NCBI GenBank assembly: GCA_028033615.1
Contig: JAOFDG010000003.1
Span: 1 to 64,000, forward strand
DNA length: 64,000 nt
DNA from: Verrucomicrobiales bacterium
Lineage (GTDB): Bacteria; Verrucomicrobiota; Verrucomicrobiia; Verrucomicrobiales; DEV007
Reading direction: 5' to 3'
The position numbers were made by a program, and so were the translations under genes. The notes under the pieces are model-generated. The model did not search any database, was not told the origin of the DNA, and was given only the letters and a program-made list of their open reading frames with translations. Positions 37,237 through 47,894 of this stretch are shown here, one piece after another. Every line of letters starts with the position of its first letter. The stretch's first letter is position 1.

Positions 37237-37989
37237 TTAATCCAGTTCAATGGTAACGGGGCAGTGATCTGAACCCATTATTTCATTCATTATTGAGGCA
37301 GACCTTAATCGTTCTTTCAATTGATGAGAGACACACCAATAATCGATCCTCCACCCGATGTTCCGCTCCCTTGCTCTCGCTCTATAACTCCACCATGAAT
37401 AATAACCTTCACCAATTTCGAATTCTCTAAAAGTATCGATGAAACCGGAAGCTATTATTTTATTAAAACCCTCTCGTTCTTCTGGTGAGAACCCTGGATT
37501 TTTAATGTTTTGTTTAGGTCTAGCTAAATCGATTTCCTTGTGGGCAACGTTTAGATCGCCACATATTATAACAGGCAGCGTTTTTTCAAGATTTAATACG
37601 TAAGATAAGAAGCTACTGTCCCAATCTTTTCTATAACTTAGTCTCTTTAATTCATTTTGAGAATTTGGTGTGTAAACATTAACGAGAAAAAAGTCATTAT
37701 ACTTTAGTGTAATAACTCTACCTTCTTTATCATGTTGGGATATTCCAATTCCATAAATTGCTTCTAGAGGCTCTTTCTTTGAAAAAATAGCAGTGCCAGA
37801 ATACCCAGGTTTTTCTGCAGAGTTCCAAAAACTATAATAATTTTTTGCCCATTTGTCGTCGACCTGTTCTTTTTTTGCCTTAGTTTCTTGTATGCAGAAG
37901 AAATCAGCATTTTGGCTAGAGAAGTATTCAGAAAACCCTTTTTTAAGGGCTGCTCTTACGCCATTGACGTTCCAAGATATGAATTTCAT
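37237..37989 (-). CDS. xth: Exodeoxyribonuclease III
   Basis: MKFISWNVNGVRAALKKGFSEYF...FCIQETKA...NVYTPNS...GDLNVAH...GSDHCPVTIELD; internal ATG at 37989 preferred over 38037. Confidence 0.93.
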   Translation of the reverse strand: MKFISWNVNGVRAALKKGFSEYFSSQNADFFCIQETKAKKEQVDDKWAKNYYSFWNSAEKPGYSGTAIFSKKEPLEAIYGIGISQHDKEGRVITLKYNDFFLVNVYTPNSQNELKRLSYRKDWDSSFLSYVLNLEKTLPVIICGDLNVAHKEIDLARPKQNIKNPGFSPEEREGFNKIIASGFIDTFREFEIGEGYYSWWSYRARARERNIGWRIDYWCVSHQLKERLRSASIMNEIMGSDHCPVTIELD

Positions 37990-38120
37990 GAATTTTTTAT
38001 GCTTTTTAAAGTTATTACTACTTGAAAAAATCTCCAATCAAGTAAACAAATTTCTTTGCCTTACTCGCTAACTTAATAATTGAATCATCTTATTAAACTC
38101 TAATCTAGACCTCTCCAAAT

Positions 38121-39083
38121 ATGATATCAGTAAAAAACTTGTCCAAAAGCTTTGGTAAGAAGTTGGCGGTTGACTCCATTTCTTTTGAAGTTAAAAAAGG
38201 TGAGGTCCTCGGTTTTCTTGGTCCCAATGGAGCTGGTAAATCTACAACTATGAGAATGGTCACAGGATACCTTCCTCCTACTGGTGGTGAGGTTCTGATT
38301 GATGGAGTTAATGTTTCTGAAAAACCTATATCTGCTAAGAAAAAAATTGGTTACTTGCCTGAGTCTGCACCATTGTATTCAGATATGACAGTTTCATCTT
38401 TTCTAGCCTTTACTGGCGAAATTAGAGGCAAGGGATCTGCGGAGGTAAAGGATGCAATTGAAACTTGTTTTTTGGAGCCAGTTAAAAATCAAAGTATTGA
38501 TACTCTATCTAAGGGGTATCGTCACAGAACTTGTCTTGCGCAGTCAATACTTCATGATCCTGAAATTTTGATTCTTGATGAACCTACTGATGGGCTTGAT
38601 CCAAACCAAAAGCAGGAGGTAAGGAATCTCATAAAGAGAATGGGTGAGGACAAAGCAATCATATTTTCTACTCATATTTTAGAAGAGGTAGAGGCTGCAT
38701 GTACAAGGGCAATTATTATCGATCAAGGCAGGGTTGTTGCCGATGGAACACCTGATGAACTGAAATCTAAGTCTAAGTCCGCGGGAGCTATCGCAGTTAG
38801 TATTAGTGGAATGGCTGGTAGTGGTATCTCTTCAGAAATTAAATCTCTCCCTGATGTATCCGATGTAATTGAATTGGCTTCCAGTGATAGTTCATTCAAG
38901 GGCCAAATAATCCCAGCAAAGAAAAACAACTCTTTGTCAGAAGGTGTTTTCAATATTTGTAAGGAAAAGGGGCTGTTACTCCAAGAATTGAAGGTCGAGG
39001 AAGGGAGGCTGGACGATGTCTTTAGGGAGCTGACCGTTGCAGATACGATAATTGAAGAAAAACCAAATTCATCTCAGTCTTAA
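38121..39083 (+). CDS. ABC transporter ATP-binding protein (GldA-like)
   Basis: GFLGPNGAGKSTTMRMVTGYLPPTGGEVLIDG, ILILDEPTDGLDPNQ. Confidence 0.92.
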   Translation: MISVKNLSKSFGKKLAVDSISFEVKKGEVLGFLGPNGAGKSTTMRMVTGYLPPTGGEVLIDGVNVSEKPISAKKKIGYLPESAPLYSDMTVSSFLAFTGEIRGKGSAEVKDAIETCFLEPVKNQSIDTLSKGYRHRTCLAQSILHDPEILILDEPTDGLDPNQKQEVRNLIKRMGEDKAIIFSTHILEEVEAACTRAIIIDQGRVVADGTPDELKSKSKSAGAIAVSISGMAGSGISSEIKSLPDVSDVIELASSDSSFKGQIIPAKKNNSLSEGVFNICKEKGLLLQELKVEEGRLDDVFRELTVADTIIEEKPNSSQS

Positions 39084-39112
39084 TGAGCTTAATAAAATTC
39101 ATAGAATAAAAT

Positions 39113-39871
39113 TTGATAGCAATGTATGCCTTAAAAAATATTAGTATCGTATATAAAAGGGAGCTGAAGGCGCAGTTTAACTCTATGTTGGCCTACGTTT
39201 TCATCGTTATATTTGTATTACTTTCGATGTCGTTAACATTCCTTTTGGATGATTTTTTTGCACCTAATGCACAAGATGCTTCCCTTGAGTTTTCTTTTTT
39301 TCGTTGGCCTATGTGGCTCTTGATGTTTCTCGCCCCTGCGGTAGGAATGAGATTGTGGGCCGAAGAGCAAAGAACAGGAACGATTGAGCTTCTTTTAACT
39401 ATGCCCATCTCGGTGTGGCATGCAATAGTAGGGAAATTCCTTGCCGCCCTCAGTGTTATAACTATTGCAATTTTATGTACCTTTCCAGTCGTTATAACGG
39501 TCTCCTTTTTAGGTGACCCAGACAATGGTACTATTTGGGGGGGGTACTTAGCTTGTATTTTTTATGCAGCGGGAGCTCTTGCTATAACCTGTGCGGTTAG
39601 TGCTTTAACTAGAAGTTCTGTGGCTTGCTTGATAATAGCGCTGTCTATTTGTTTTGGTCAATTGCTTATAGCAATCCCTCCAGTGCTTGAATATGCTGCT
39701 GATAATTGGGGCGGAGGAGTAGCTGATGTGCTTGGTTCATTAGGAACATGGTCACACTATACGGAAATGAAGAAAGGGGTTATTTCATTGGCCAATATTA
39801 TTTTCTACTTATCAATGATTGGATTTAGCCTATTTTTAACAAGTGTGGTTATAAAATCAAAAAGGTCATAA
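39113..39871 (+). CDS. ABC transporter permease (GldF/ABC-2 type)
   Basis: RLWAEEQRTGTIELLLTMPISVWHAIVGKFLAALSVI; six hydrophobic segments. Confidence 0.88.
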   Translation: MIAMYALKNISIVYKRELKAQFNSMLAYVFIVIFVLLSMSLTFLLDDFFAPNAQDASLEFSFFRWPMWLLMFLAPAVGMRLWAEEQRTGTIELLLTMPISVWHAIVGKFLAALSVITIAILCTFPVVITVSFLGDPDNGTIWGGYLACIFYAAGALAITCAVSALTRSSVACLIIALSICFGQLLIAIPPVLEYAADNWGGGVADVLGSLGTWSHYTEMKKGVISLANIIFYLSMIGFSLFLTSVVIKSKRS

Positions 39872-39887
39872 AAAATAAATATTTATC

Positions 39888-41867
39888 ATGTCTTCCGAAA
39901 ACGAAAATTCAGAAAGTAAGAAATCTTTGGTGTGGTTGTATTCAGGTCTTGGAGTCGTTCTCTCCTTTTTAATACTTCTCATACTAAATCTTATTGTCTC
40001 AACATCTGTTCCATTTAAACTAGATCTAACTGAAGATAAAGTTTATACCCTGTCTGCGGGAACTAAAAAAATCTTAAATGATCTAGATACCACGGTAACA
40101 ATGTCATTCTTTGTTTCTAAGGATAAAGATAACATGCCGCCTGAACTCATTCCCTTTACTAAAAGTGTAGATTCTTTATTGAAGGAGTACTCCAGTAGAG
40201 CTAGTGGAGGTCTAATTGAAATTGAGAGAATTGACCCATCACCTGATTCTGAGGACGAGGACAGAGCGAAACTTAATAATCTTCAAGAAATACCTGGTAG
40301 ATTAAATGAACCTGCTTACCTAGGTTTGACTGTCACCTGCTTAGATCGGAAATCTACAATTCCTTTTATTCACCCAAATCGAGAGCAAATGCTGGAGTAC
40401 GATATTTCTCGTGCAATTGTTGAGGTCACAAGAGAAGATTCCCCTAAAGTTGGTGTTATAAGTGCTCTTCCTATACAAGGAGGTCCTGCTTCACCATTCC
40501 CTCAACCAGGTCAAGGCCAGCAGAGTAGACCTTGGCAATTTTATACCCAACTAAAGAGAGACTACGACCCTGACCCGACAGACATTGGGAGTAATCTTGT
40601 GGATTTAGGATTAGATATCGAAGAAATTCCAAATGATATGGATGTTGTGATACTTGTCCATCCAGCAGGAGTTTCTGAAAATACTCAATACGCTTTGGAT
40701 CAATTTTTATTAGGAGGAGGGCAGATTATTGCATTTTTAGATCCATTTAGTGTTGTTGCTGCTCAATCACAGCCTCAAAGACCGCAATTCGGAGGAGCTC
40801 CACAAAGTCCAGGAATTCCCACATCTTCAAATATGAATAAACTTCTTAGTGCTTGGGGTGTCAGTTTTGAATCTAATCAAGTACTTGCAGATAGGGCCTA
40901 TGAAACAGCGCAATCTCAGACGTCCAGCAACCCAGCAATTCTCACTATAACATCTGATGGTATTGATGATGAGAACACTTTAACAACTTCGATACGTGAT
41001 CTTCTTATGTATTTTGCTGGTACTTTTTATATTAACAAAAAAGATGGGGTAGAGGTACAAAATTTAGTGTTATCAAGCAAGAACTCACAACTTGTTACCC
41101 CACAAACAGCTCAATTTAATCCTGATCAAATAGTCGACAACTTTACTAAATCTGATGAAGAGTACCCTTTAGCAATTAGGTTATCTGGAAGTTTTAATAC
41201 CGCATTCCCAAGTGGAAAACCTAAATCTGAGCCAGAAGATCCAGAAGATCCAGAAGATCCAGAAGATCCAGAAGATCCAGAAGATCCAGAAGAGAAGTCA
41301 CTCAAAAAATCAAAAGATGGATCGGATGGAGCTGTTATTCTCTTTGCAGATTCTGATATGCTCTTCGATGCACTGTCAGTTGGAAGAGATATGTTTGGTA
41401 GAATGACATACCGGAACCATAATATTCCTTTATTAGAAAATGCTGTTGAGCAGGCCTCGGGTGGAGGAAGTTTAATGTCAATCAGAACTAGAGGCAGTGG
41501 TCGGCGTCCATTCACCAAATTTAAAGAACTCAGGGCGGAAGCTTCAGAAAAACTTTCTGACGAGTTTGAAAAAGTTACAGAGAAAGAGCAAGAGCTTGCT
41601 AGTAAAATTTCTGAACTAATGCAGGAGCAGGGTAATGATCAAATGATAGTGATCGGACCGGAGGCAGAAAATTCAATTAAACGCTTAAAGGCACAGCAAG
41701 TCCAGGCATCCGAGAAAAGGAGGGAGTTGAGTAGACAGTTACGCAAAGATATTACAAAAATTGAAAACGGTATAAAAAATTGGAATATAGCTGGCATTCC
41801 TGCGTTGGTTATTATTCTGGGCATAATTCATTTATTAGTAAGAAGAAGTAGAATCTCAGCTCGATAA
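39888..41867 (+). CDS. GldG-like ABC-associated membrane protein
   Basis: FKLDLTEDKVYTLSAGTKKILNDLDTTVTMSFFVSKD...; N- and C-terminal TM segments. Confidence 0.85.
   Translation: MSSENENSESKKSLVWLYSGLGVVLSFLILLILNLIVSTSVPFKLDLTEDKVYTLSAGTKKILNDLDTTVTMSFFVSKDKDNMPPELIPFTKSVDSLLKEYSSRASGGLIEIERIDPSPDSEDEDRAKLNNLQEIPGRLNEPAYLGLTVTCLDRKSTIPFIHPNREQMLEYDISRAIVEVTREDSPKVGVISALPIQGGPASPFPQPGQGQQSRPWQFYTQLKRDYDPDPTDIGSNLVDLGLDIEEIPNDMDVVILVHPAGVSENTQYALDQFLLGGGQIIAFLDPFSVVAAQSQPQRPQFGGAPQSPGIPTSSNMNKLLSAWGVSFESNQVLADRAYETAQSQTSSNPAILTITSDGIDDENTLTTSIRDLLMYFAGTFYINKKDGVEVQNLVLSSKNSQLVTPQTAQFNPDQIVDNFTKSDEEYPLAIRLSGSFNTAFPSGKPKSEPEDPEDPEDPEDPEDPEDPEEKSLKKSKDGSDGAVILFADSDMLFDALSVGRDMFGRMTYRNHNIPLLENAVEQASGGGSLMSIRTRGSGRRPFTKFKELRAEASEKLSDEFEKVTEKEQELASKISELMQEQGNDQMIVIGPEAENSIKRLKAQQVQASEKRRELSRQLRKDITKIENGIKNWNIAGIPALVIILGIIHLLVRRSRISAR
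41232..41294 (+). repeat. 9-bp minisatellite encoding (PED)n
   Basis: Six exact CCAGAAGAT units from 41232 plus a final CCAGAAGAG; encodes PEDPEDPEDPEDPEDPEDPEE. Confidence 0.95.
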
Positions 41868-41897
41868 AATATTTTTAACAAAACAAAAAAATTTCTT

Positions 41898-43244
41898 ATG
41901 AAGATGAAGCAATTGATAGTCCTTGGGGTCGTTCTTGTCGCGTTATTTGCATTTTACTCAAATTCAAACAAGATAAAGAAAGTAGTTTCAAATGATGGGC
42001 TCGAGGCTGGCGATTTACTAATATCATCTGAAAAATTAAAGGTTAACGATATTTCAGGACTAAAAATCACTGATTCCAATGACTCTGTTCATTTAGTGAG
42101 GGAAGATGGGGCATGGACTGTTGCCAATAGGGACAATTATAAAGCTGACTTCTCCAAAATAAGTAGAGTGCTTAAAAATTTAATTGATTTAGAAGTGGCA
42201 GAACAACTTCGGGTTGGTCCTAAAAATTATTCAAGATTTGATTTGAATTCACCTGCTGAGGGTAAGGCAATAAAAGTTGATTTGATAAAGGGAGGCGAAA
42301 AGCAGGCTCAAATTGAATTACTAATAGGTAAAGCCTTTAGAGGAGCGACGGTTGATTCAGGTCAGCAGGGAGGTGGAAATGGTAAATATTTGCGATTGGG
42401 TGATAATGGAAAACAAGTTTTTATTGTTGAAGACTCACTCTACGATATTGAATCAACTTCAAGTGGCTGGTTAGAGAAAAGCCCCTTTGCCATTGATAAG
42501 CCAAAAGATGTTTCAGTCACGCATTCTGATGAAGTTAAATTTAATTTTATTCGCACTGAAGAAGGATCAGATGCAACTTTAGAAGGCACTGGAGAAGATG
42601 AAGAATTAAATACCTCGAACACTTCTAGTATTGTTTCACCGTTCGCTAATTTTAGTTTTAAAGATGTTGTTGTTGGAGAAAAAGCGAAACCTGAAAATAC
42701 GGGGTTAGACAAACCTGTGCAAGTAGCTGTTTCTACGTTTGATGGGTTTAATTATAAAATAACTCTTGGTAAAGGTGAAGGAGAGAATGTAGATAGTGCC
42801 GCTCAAGAAGCTTCTTTAACCAATTCAACTTATTATTTGAGTTATACAGTCGAAGCGAAGTTTCCAAAATTAGAACTCCAGCCTAGAGAACCTCAGGATG
42901 ATGAGACTGTGAAAGATGATGCCAGTGAAGAGGATAAAGGTAAAGCATTAGAACTGAAGAAAACCAGAGATAATGAGGATAAAGAAAAGCAGCAGAAGGA
43001 ATATAATGAAAAAAAGAAGTCTTGGCAGGAAAAACTAGAAAAGGAAAAAAGTTTTGTTGGTACTATCTATGAGGTTGATAGCTGGAGCGCTGAAAAGTTT
43101 TTTATGAAAAGAGAGGATTTAGTAAAAAAGAAAGAGGTTGAGGAAAAGGGTGAAGTGGAAGCTAACCCTTTAGGCACCCCTCCAGATAATAAAAACGCAA
43201 TACCGGGTTTGCCTGGAGGGCTTATTCCTGGAATTTCTCCCTAG
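41898..43244 (+). CDS. DUF4340-like protein
   Basis: N-terminal TM; VHLVREDGAWTVANRDNYKADFSKISRVLKNLIDLEVAEQLRV... follows the GldG-like gene as is common for DUF4340. Confidence 0.8.
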   Translation: MKMKQLIVLGVVLVALFAFYSNSNKIKKVVSNDGLEAGDLLISSEKLKVNDISGLKITDSNDSVHLVREDGAWTVANRDNYKADFSKISRVLKNLIDLEVAEQLRVGPKNYSRFDLNSPAEGKAIKVDLIKGGEKQAQIELLIGKAFRGATVDSGQQGGGNGKYLRLGDNGKQVFIVEDSLYDIESTSSGWLEKSPFAIDKPKDVSVTHSDEVKFNFIRTEEGSDATLEGTGEDEELNTSNTSSIVSPFANFSFKDVVVGEKAKPENTGLDKPVQVAVSTFDGFNYKITLGKGEGENVDSAAQEASLTNSTYYLSYTVEAKFPKLELQPREPQDDETVKDDASEEDKGKALELKKTRDNEDKEKQQKEYNEKKKSWQEKLEKEKSFVGTIYEVDSWSAEKFFMKREDLVKKKEVEEKGEVEANPLGTPPDNKNAIPGLPGGLIPGISP

Positions 43245-43591
43245 TCTGAATATTTCGAATAAAAAAATTTCATCTCAAGTAATTGCGATTGATGTGAGGT
43301 AGGGTTGAATGAGAAGCATCTTGTGTGCTGTTTGAGAAGTTCTTTTTATTAAAAGAGTAAACCCTTTCAGGGGAAAATTAGCACGTGGTTTTTAAGAGGC
43401 CGTATTCGAATATACTGTATTAAAACTTTAATAGATAAGAAACGATACAAGAATGTAGTTACACTAAGTATCGAAAGTTCATATGAGGCGTATTATAAGA
43501 ATGTCTTTCATTACTATCTGCTAATGATTGAGCTATTGGTTTTTATGTTGATTAACTTGTGCTTAAATAAACAAATATAAATAATAAAAGT

Positions 43592-44671
43592 ATGACCGAA
43601 GAAACAATAGGAAAAATGTCTGAATTTTCAGACGATGAGCTAGAATTGCTAAAGAAGACAAGTGAAGCCACTTCAAGTATTCGTAAAGAGCTAAGTAAAG
43701 TTATAATTGGTCAAGAAAAAGTCATTGATCAGTTGTTAATCGCTATCTTTTCAAAAGGTCATTGTCTTTTAGAAGGTGTTCCCGGACTAGCTAAAACTTT
43801 GATGGTAAGTACCCTTGCCAAATGTCTTCGAATGGACTTTAGCAGAATTCAATTCACTCCAGATTTGATGCCTTCTGATATAACGGGCACGGAAGTTATT
43901 CAAGAGGATAAAATGACAGGATCTCGTGAGTTTAAATTTTTGAATGGTCCAGTTTTTGCCAATGTTGTACTTGCTGATGAGATTAACCGAACTCCTCCAA
44001 AGACTCAGGCGGCAATGCTTGAGGCTATGCAGGAAAGACAAGTTACAGTTGGGATGACTATGCACCAATTACCTGACCCATTTTTTGTTCTTGCAACTCA
44101 GAATCCCATAGAACAAGAGGGTACATATACGCTTCCTGAGGCACAACAAGATAGGTTTATGTTCAAGGTTTTTGTTGATTACCCAAGTTACGAAGAAGAA
44201 TACAAAGTAGCTGATTCAACTACTCAAGCCGAGTCAGTTTCTGTTAATGAAATACTATCTGGAGAAGATATTAAGACTACCCAAGATTTGGTTAGAAGAG
44301 TACCTGTCCCTCCTCATGTTATTCACTATGCGTTAAGGCTTGTTAGGGCCACTAGGATAGAGGAGAAGGAGGGTGTTCCTGAAAGTGTTAAAGATTTATT
44401 GAGCTGGGGAGCTGGACCGAGAGCTGTGCAGTTTCTTCTTCTTGGAGCCAAAGCAATGGCAGTAATGGAAGGAAGAACAAGTGCTACAATTTCAGATGTT
44501 AGAGAAATAGCGCATCCCGTATTGAGGCACAGAATTATAACTACTTTCAATGCAGAATCTTCTGGGGTAACCACCGATGATGTGGTTGATAAATTAATTG
44601 AGGAAATATCTGAGCGTGATGAAAGCGATAAAGTTCCTCCAACTTTATCAGGTGCCTTCACTGCTGAATGA
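43592..44671 (+). CDS. MoxR-family AAA+ ATPase (copy 1)
   Basis: [67 protein letters not shown]. Confidence 0.95.
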   Translation: MTEETIGKMSEFSDDELELLKKTSEATSSIRKELSKVIIGQEKVIDQLLIAIFSKGHCLLEGVPGLAKTLMVSTLAKCLRMDFSRIQFTPDLMPSDITGTEVIQEDKMTGSREFKFLNGPVFANVVLADEINRTPPKTQAAMLEAMQERQVTVGMTMHQLPDPFFVLATQNPIEQEGTYTLPEAQQDRFMFKVFVDYPSYEEEYKVADSTTQAESVSVNEILSGEDIKTTQDLVRRVPVPPHVIHYALRLVRATRIEEKEGVPESVKDLLSWGAGPRAVQFLLLGAKAMAVMEGRTSATISDVREIAHPVLRHRIITTFNAESSGVTTDDVVDKLIEEISERDESDKVPPTLSGAFTAE

Positions 44672-44712
44672 TGCATTCGTAAATTTATAAATATAAAATA
44701 TAAAGTGCATTA

Positions 44713-45630
44713 ATGTCAGCTGTTGATAAACCTAATTATCTTAATCCTCGCGTTTTGGAGAGGATTAAAAGGCTTGATGTTCGTGCAAGATTGGTTGTTG
44801 AAGGTTTTGTCACAGGACAACATAAAAGCCCATATAACGGGTTTGCGGTAGAGTTCGCAAGCCATAGGGAATACTCTCCAGGAGACGAGATTAAGCACAT
44901 AGACTGGAAGGTTTGGTCTAAAACTGATAAGTTTTATATAAAAGAATACGAGGAAGAGACTAATCTTAAAACAACTTTGATTGTTGATTGCTCTAAGTCA
45001 ATGGGATATGGAAGAGAGGGTTGGAGTAAATTTGATTATGCTGCTACTGCTGGTTCAAGCTTGGGGCACCTCCTTCAAAGTCAAGGTGATGCAGTAGGAA
45101 TGATTACCTTTAATACGGGAGTTAAAGATGTGCTTCCGGTAAGCGCAAGGCATAATCATTTGAAGGAACTTGTGCATGTTCTGGAGGAGACTATTCCAGA
45201 TGACAAGACTGATGTTGGGGAGGCGTTTATGGAGTTGATACCACAAATAAAGTCTAGAGGCATGGTTGTTATTATTTCAGATCTATTTGCTGATATTGAT
45301 ATTATAAGGAATGCATTACAGCAGTTTCGTTTACGTAAACAGGAAGTCATTGTTTTTCATGTAATGGATCATGATGAATTAGAGTTTCCATTCGAAGACA
45401 ATACAAGATTTCTTGGATTGGAGGAGCCTAATCAAATTCATGTAGATCCAAGAGCATTACGGAAAAGTTATTTAGAAATTGTTGAAAAATATCAAGAAAA
45501 TGTCAAAAAGACGTGTGATAAGTTAGGGGTTGATTATGCTCTGCTAGATACAGGTGAGCCTTTAGATACTTTTTTGACTAGGTACTTGGCTTTTCGAAAA
45601 AGACACATAAGAAAGGGAAGGTCTAGATAA
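44713..45630 (+). CDS. DUF58 domain protein
   Basis: FASHREYSPGDEIKHIDWKVWSKTDKFYIKEYEEETNLKTTLIVDCSKSMGYG. Confidence 0.93.
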   Translation: MSAVDKPNYLNPRVLERIKRLDVRARLVVEGFVTGQHKSPYNGFAVEFASHREYSPGDEIKHIDWKVWSKTDKFYIKEYEEETNLKTTLIVDCSKSMGYGREGWSKFDYAATAGSSLGHLLQSQGDAVGMITFNTGVKDVLPVSARHNHLKELVHVLEETIPDDKTDVGEAFMELIPQIKSRGMVVIISDLFADIDIIRNALQQFRLRKQEVIVFHVMDHDELEFPFEDNTRFLGLEEPNQIHVDPRALRKSYLEIVEKYQENVKKTCDKLGVDYALLDTGEPLDTFLTRYLAFRKRHIRKGRSR

Positions 45631-45634
45631 AGAA

Positions 45635-47893
45635 GTGTCTAATTTTTTTATAAATCCAGGGTTTCTCATTGCAGGTATTTTAGCTATTTCTGCACCCATA
45701 ATAATTCATTTACTTAATAGACGAAGATTTAAGAAGATTGATTGGGCTGCGATGGATTTCCTCCTTGAGGCGCAACGTTTAAACCGTCGACGAGTTAGAC
45801 TTGAGGAGATTATTTTATTATTTTTGAGATGTTTGGCAATGATCTTAATTGGCTTATTTATATCAAGGCCTTCGTTGAATGTTAATATGGTCGGGGTTTT
45901 TAATGCTGGGCAGACTGAGAGGATTATTATACTAGATGACTCGTTAAGCATGGGAAGTGGATTAAAGGGTGAAAAACCGATAGATAAACTTTCACTATCA
46001 CTGATTAAAGGATTTGAATCCCTCGCAAACAATAATGATCAGGATCTGATTACAGTGGTAAAAACGACTGATCCTGCCCGATTTTCTCCAAACGCACAGG
46101 CGTTGAACGAGGATTCTGTAGGCGAGTTGTTGAATAGTTTTAAAGAAATTGATGCTTCCGATAAACAAGGAGATCTTATTTCTGCCCTCAATCAAGTTAA
46201 TAGCAGTTTTGAATCTAAGGAGTCAAATTTTGAGAAAGTTGTCTATTTGTTGTCTGATTTAAGAAAAACTGATTGGCAAGATATCGGAACTGCTAACTCA
46301 AATGAATCTGTTACGGACTTAATTAAGAAGATTTCGCAGAAAGCTTCTGGATTTTATATTGTTGATTTGGGTGATGGTGATGAAGGTAATGTGTTAATTG
46401 AGTCAGTAGGACCTGTTGATAAAATCATAGTTAATGGTGTCCCATCAGACTTTGAGGTCAGTGTACGAAATTATGGTGATAAGAGTATAAATGACATTGA
46501 AGTCAATTTCTCGGCTCAGGGATCTTTGCCATTGAAAAAAGTTATCTCGAATATTGAGGCTGGCGAATCTGAAGTAGTTCAATTCACTTATATTTTTAAT
46601 GAGAGGGAAAGAGATAAAACCTATGTTCCAATTGAGGTATCCATTAATAGTGATAGTTCTACAGGTAGTGACTCTTTGGATGATGATAATAAATACTTTT
46701 TTCCGGCACCTGTCACTAGCGGTATTAGAACTCTTGTAGTGGATGGTGACCCCTCAGGAATATCAGGAAGAGGGGAGTCTTTCTATTTGTCTAATGCCTT
46801 GGCCCCAATTGGCCCTGCCCCCTCGGGAGTAGAAGTCACTATTTTGGATGATACAGACTTTGTGTCAGCAAATTTATCACAGTTTGACGTAATATTTATT
46901 GCAAATTTGTACCGAATTAATGAGGAAATTGTTTCTAGGTTGGAATCTTGGGTGAGCCAGGGGGGGGGCTTAGTTTTTTTATTGGGTGATCAGATTGATG
47001 AAGATGTTTATAATGATTTATTATATAAAAATGGTTCAGGTATTCTACCATTGAAACTACTTAAGGTAAAAGGTGATGATAAAGAGGAGGAATGGGTGAA
47101 TTTTAAAAAACAAAAAGAAAACCACCCGCTATTTCGATTTTTTGAAGGAGATAACAATCAACTTTTGGATGCAGTTAAGGTATTTAGATGGTGGGATACT
47201 GAATTTAATGCTGAGCTTGATGATTTGAATTCTACTGAACTACTTGCATCATACGCTCCTGACGATAATGCAGCGGCTATAGTCGAAAAAAAAATAGGAT
47301 TAGGAAAGGTTTTAGCAATGACAACTCCTTTAGATAACGATTGGAGTAATTTCCCTGAAAATGGAGCATCTTTTTTGATTACATCTCAGGAATTAGTCAG
47401 GTATATGAGTCCAAATTTAGTTTCTGATGGACTTATTTCTGTTTCTGAACCTATAGCACATAAATTAGATGTGCGTGAGTTCAGGCAACAGGCAAAAATG
47501 ATAACCCCCATTACAACTGATGCTTTTCAAGTAGATGCCCTCCCAATGAGTAAGAGCCAAAGTGAATTTGACTGGTTAATAAATTTTGAAAATACCGAGT
47601 ATCAAGGCTTTTACGAGATTCAAAAAGCTAGAGCTGATGGGAGTGGAGATTATTCTGTTCTCTTTGCAGCAAATACAGACCCTAAGGAAAGCAAACTAGA
47701 GCGAATAAATCTCAATGATATTAAATCTGTATTTAGTTCAGATAATGTTATGTTTTTAAATTCTTCCCAACCTATTTTGGAGAATCAATCGAGTGTTTCT
47801 AAAAGTGAATTATGGAAGCTAGTCCTAATAGTTTTAAGCGCACTTCTAATGGTTGAGTTGTTTTATGGTTGGTGGATAGGAGCACGAAGATAG
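45635..47893 (+). CDS. BatA/VWA-domain membrane protein
   Basis: FLIAGILAISAPIIIHLLNRRRFKKIDWAAMDFLLEA; IILDDSLSMGSG; GTG start. Confidence 0.9.
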   Translation: MSNFFINPGFLIAGILAISAPIIIHLLNRRRFKKIDWAAMDFLLEAQRLNRRRVRLEEIILLFLRCLAMILIGLFISRPSLNVNMVGVFNAGQTERIIILDDSLSMGSGLKGEKPIDKLSLSLIKGFESLANNNDQDLITVVKTTDPARFSPNAQALNEDSVGELLNSFKEIDASDKQGDLISALNQVNSSFESKESNFEKVVYLLSDLRKTDWQDIGTANSNESVTDLIKKISQKASGFYIVDLGDGDEGNVLIESVGPVDKIIVNGVPSDFEVSVRNYGDKSINDIEVNFSAQGSLPLKKVISNIEAGESEVVQFTYIFNERERDKTYVPIEVSINSDSSTGSDSLDDDNKYFFPAPVTSGIRTLVVDGDPSGISGRGESFYLSNALAPIGPAPSGVEVTILDDTDFVSANLSQFDVIFIANLYRINEEIVSRLESWVSQGGGLVFLLGDQIDEDVYNDLLYKNGSGILPLKLLKVKGDDKEEEWVNFKKQKENHPLFRFFEGDNNQLLDAVKVFRWWDTEFNAELDDLNSTELLASYAPDDNAAAIVEKKIGLGKVLAMTTPLDNDWSNFPENGASFLITSQELVRYMSPNLVSDGLISVSEPIAHKLDVREFRQQAKMITPITTDAFQVDALPMSKSQSEFDWLINFENTEYQGFYEIQKARADGSGDYSVLFAANTDPKESKLERINLNDIKSVFSSDNVMFLNSSQPILENQSSVSKSELWKLVLIVLSALLMVELFYGWWIGARR

Positions 47894-47894
47894 A

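Noticed and set aside
41126-41518. Antisense ORF opposite the GldG-like gene (130 aa)
   Set aside because: Shadow ORF over a confident coding region; its SGSSGSSG run is just the complement of the (PED)n minisatellite.
43245-43591. 347-bp gap before MoxR copy 1 considered as an ncRNA locus
   Set aside because: AT-rich with no convincing stem-loop or small ORF; probably a promoter region.
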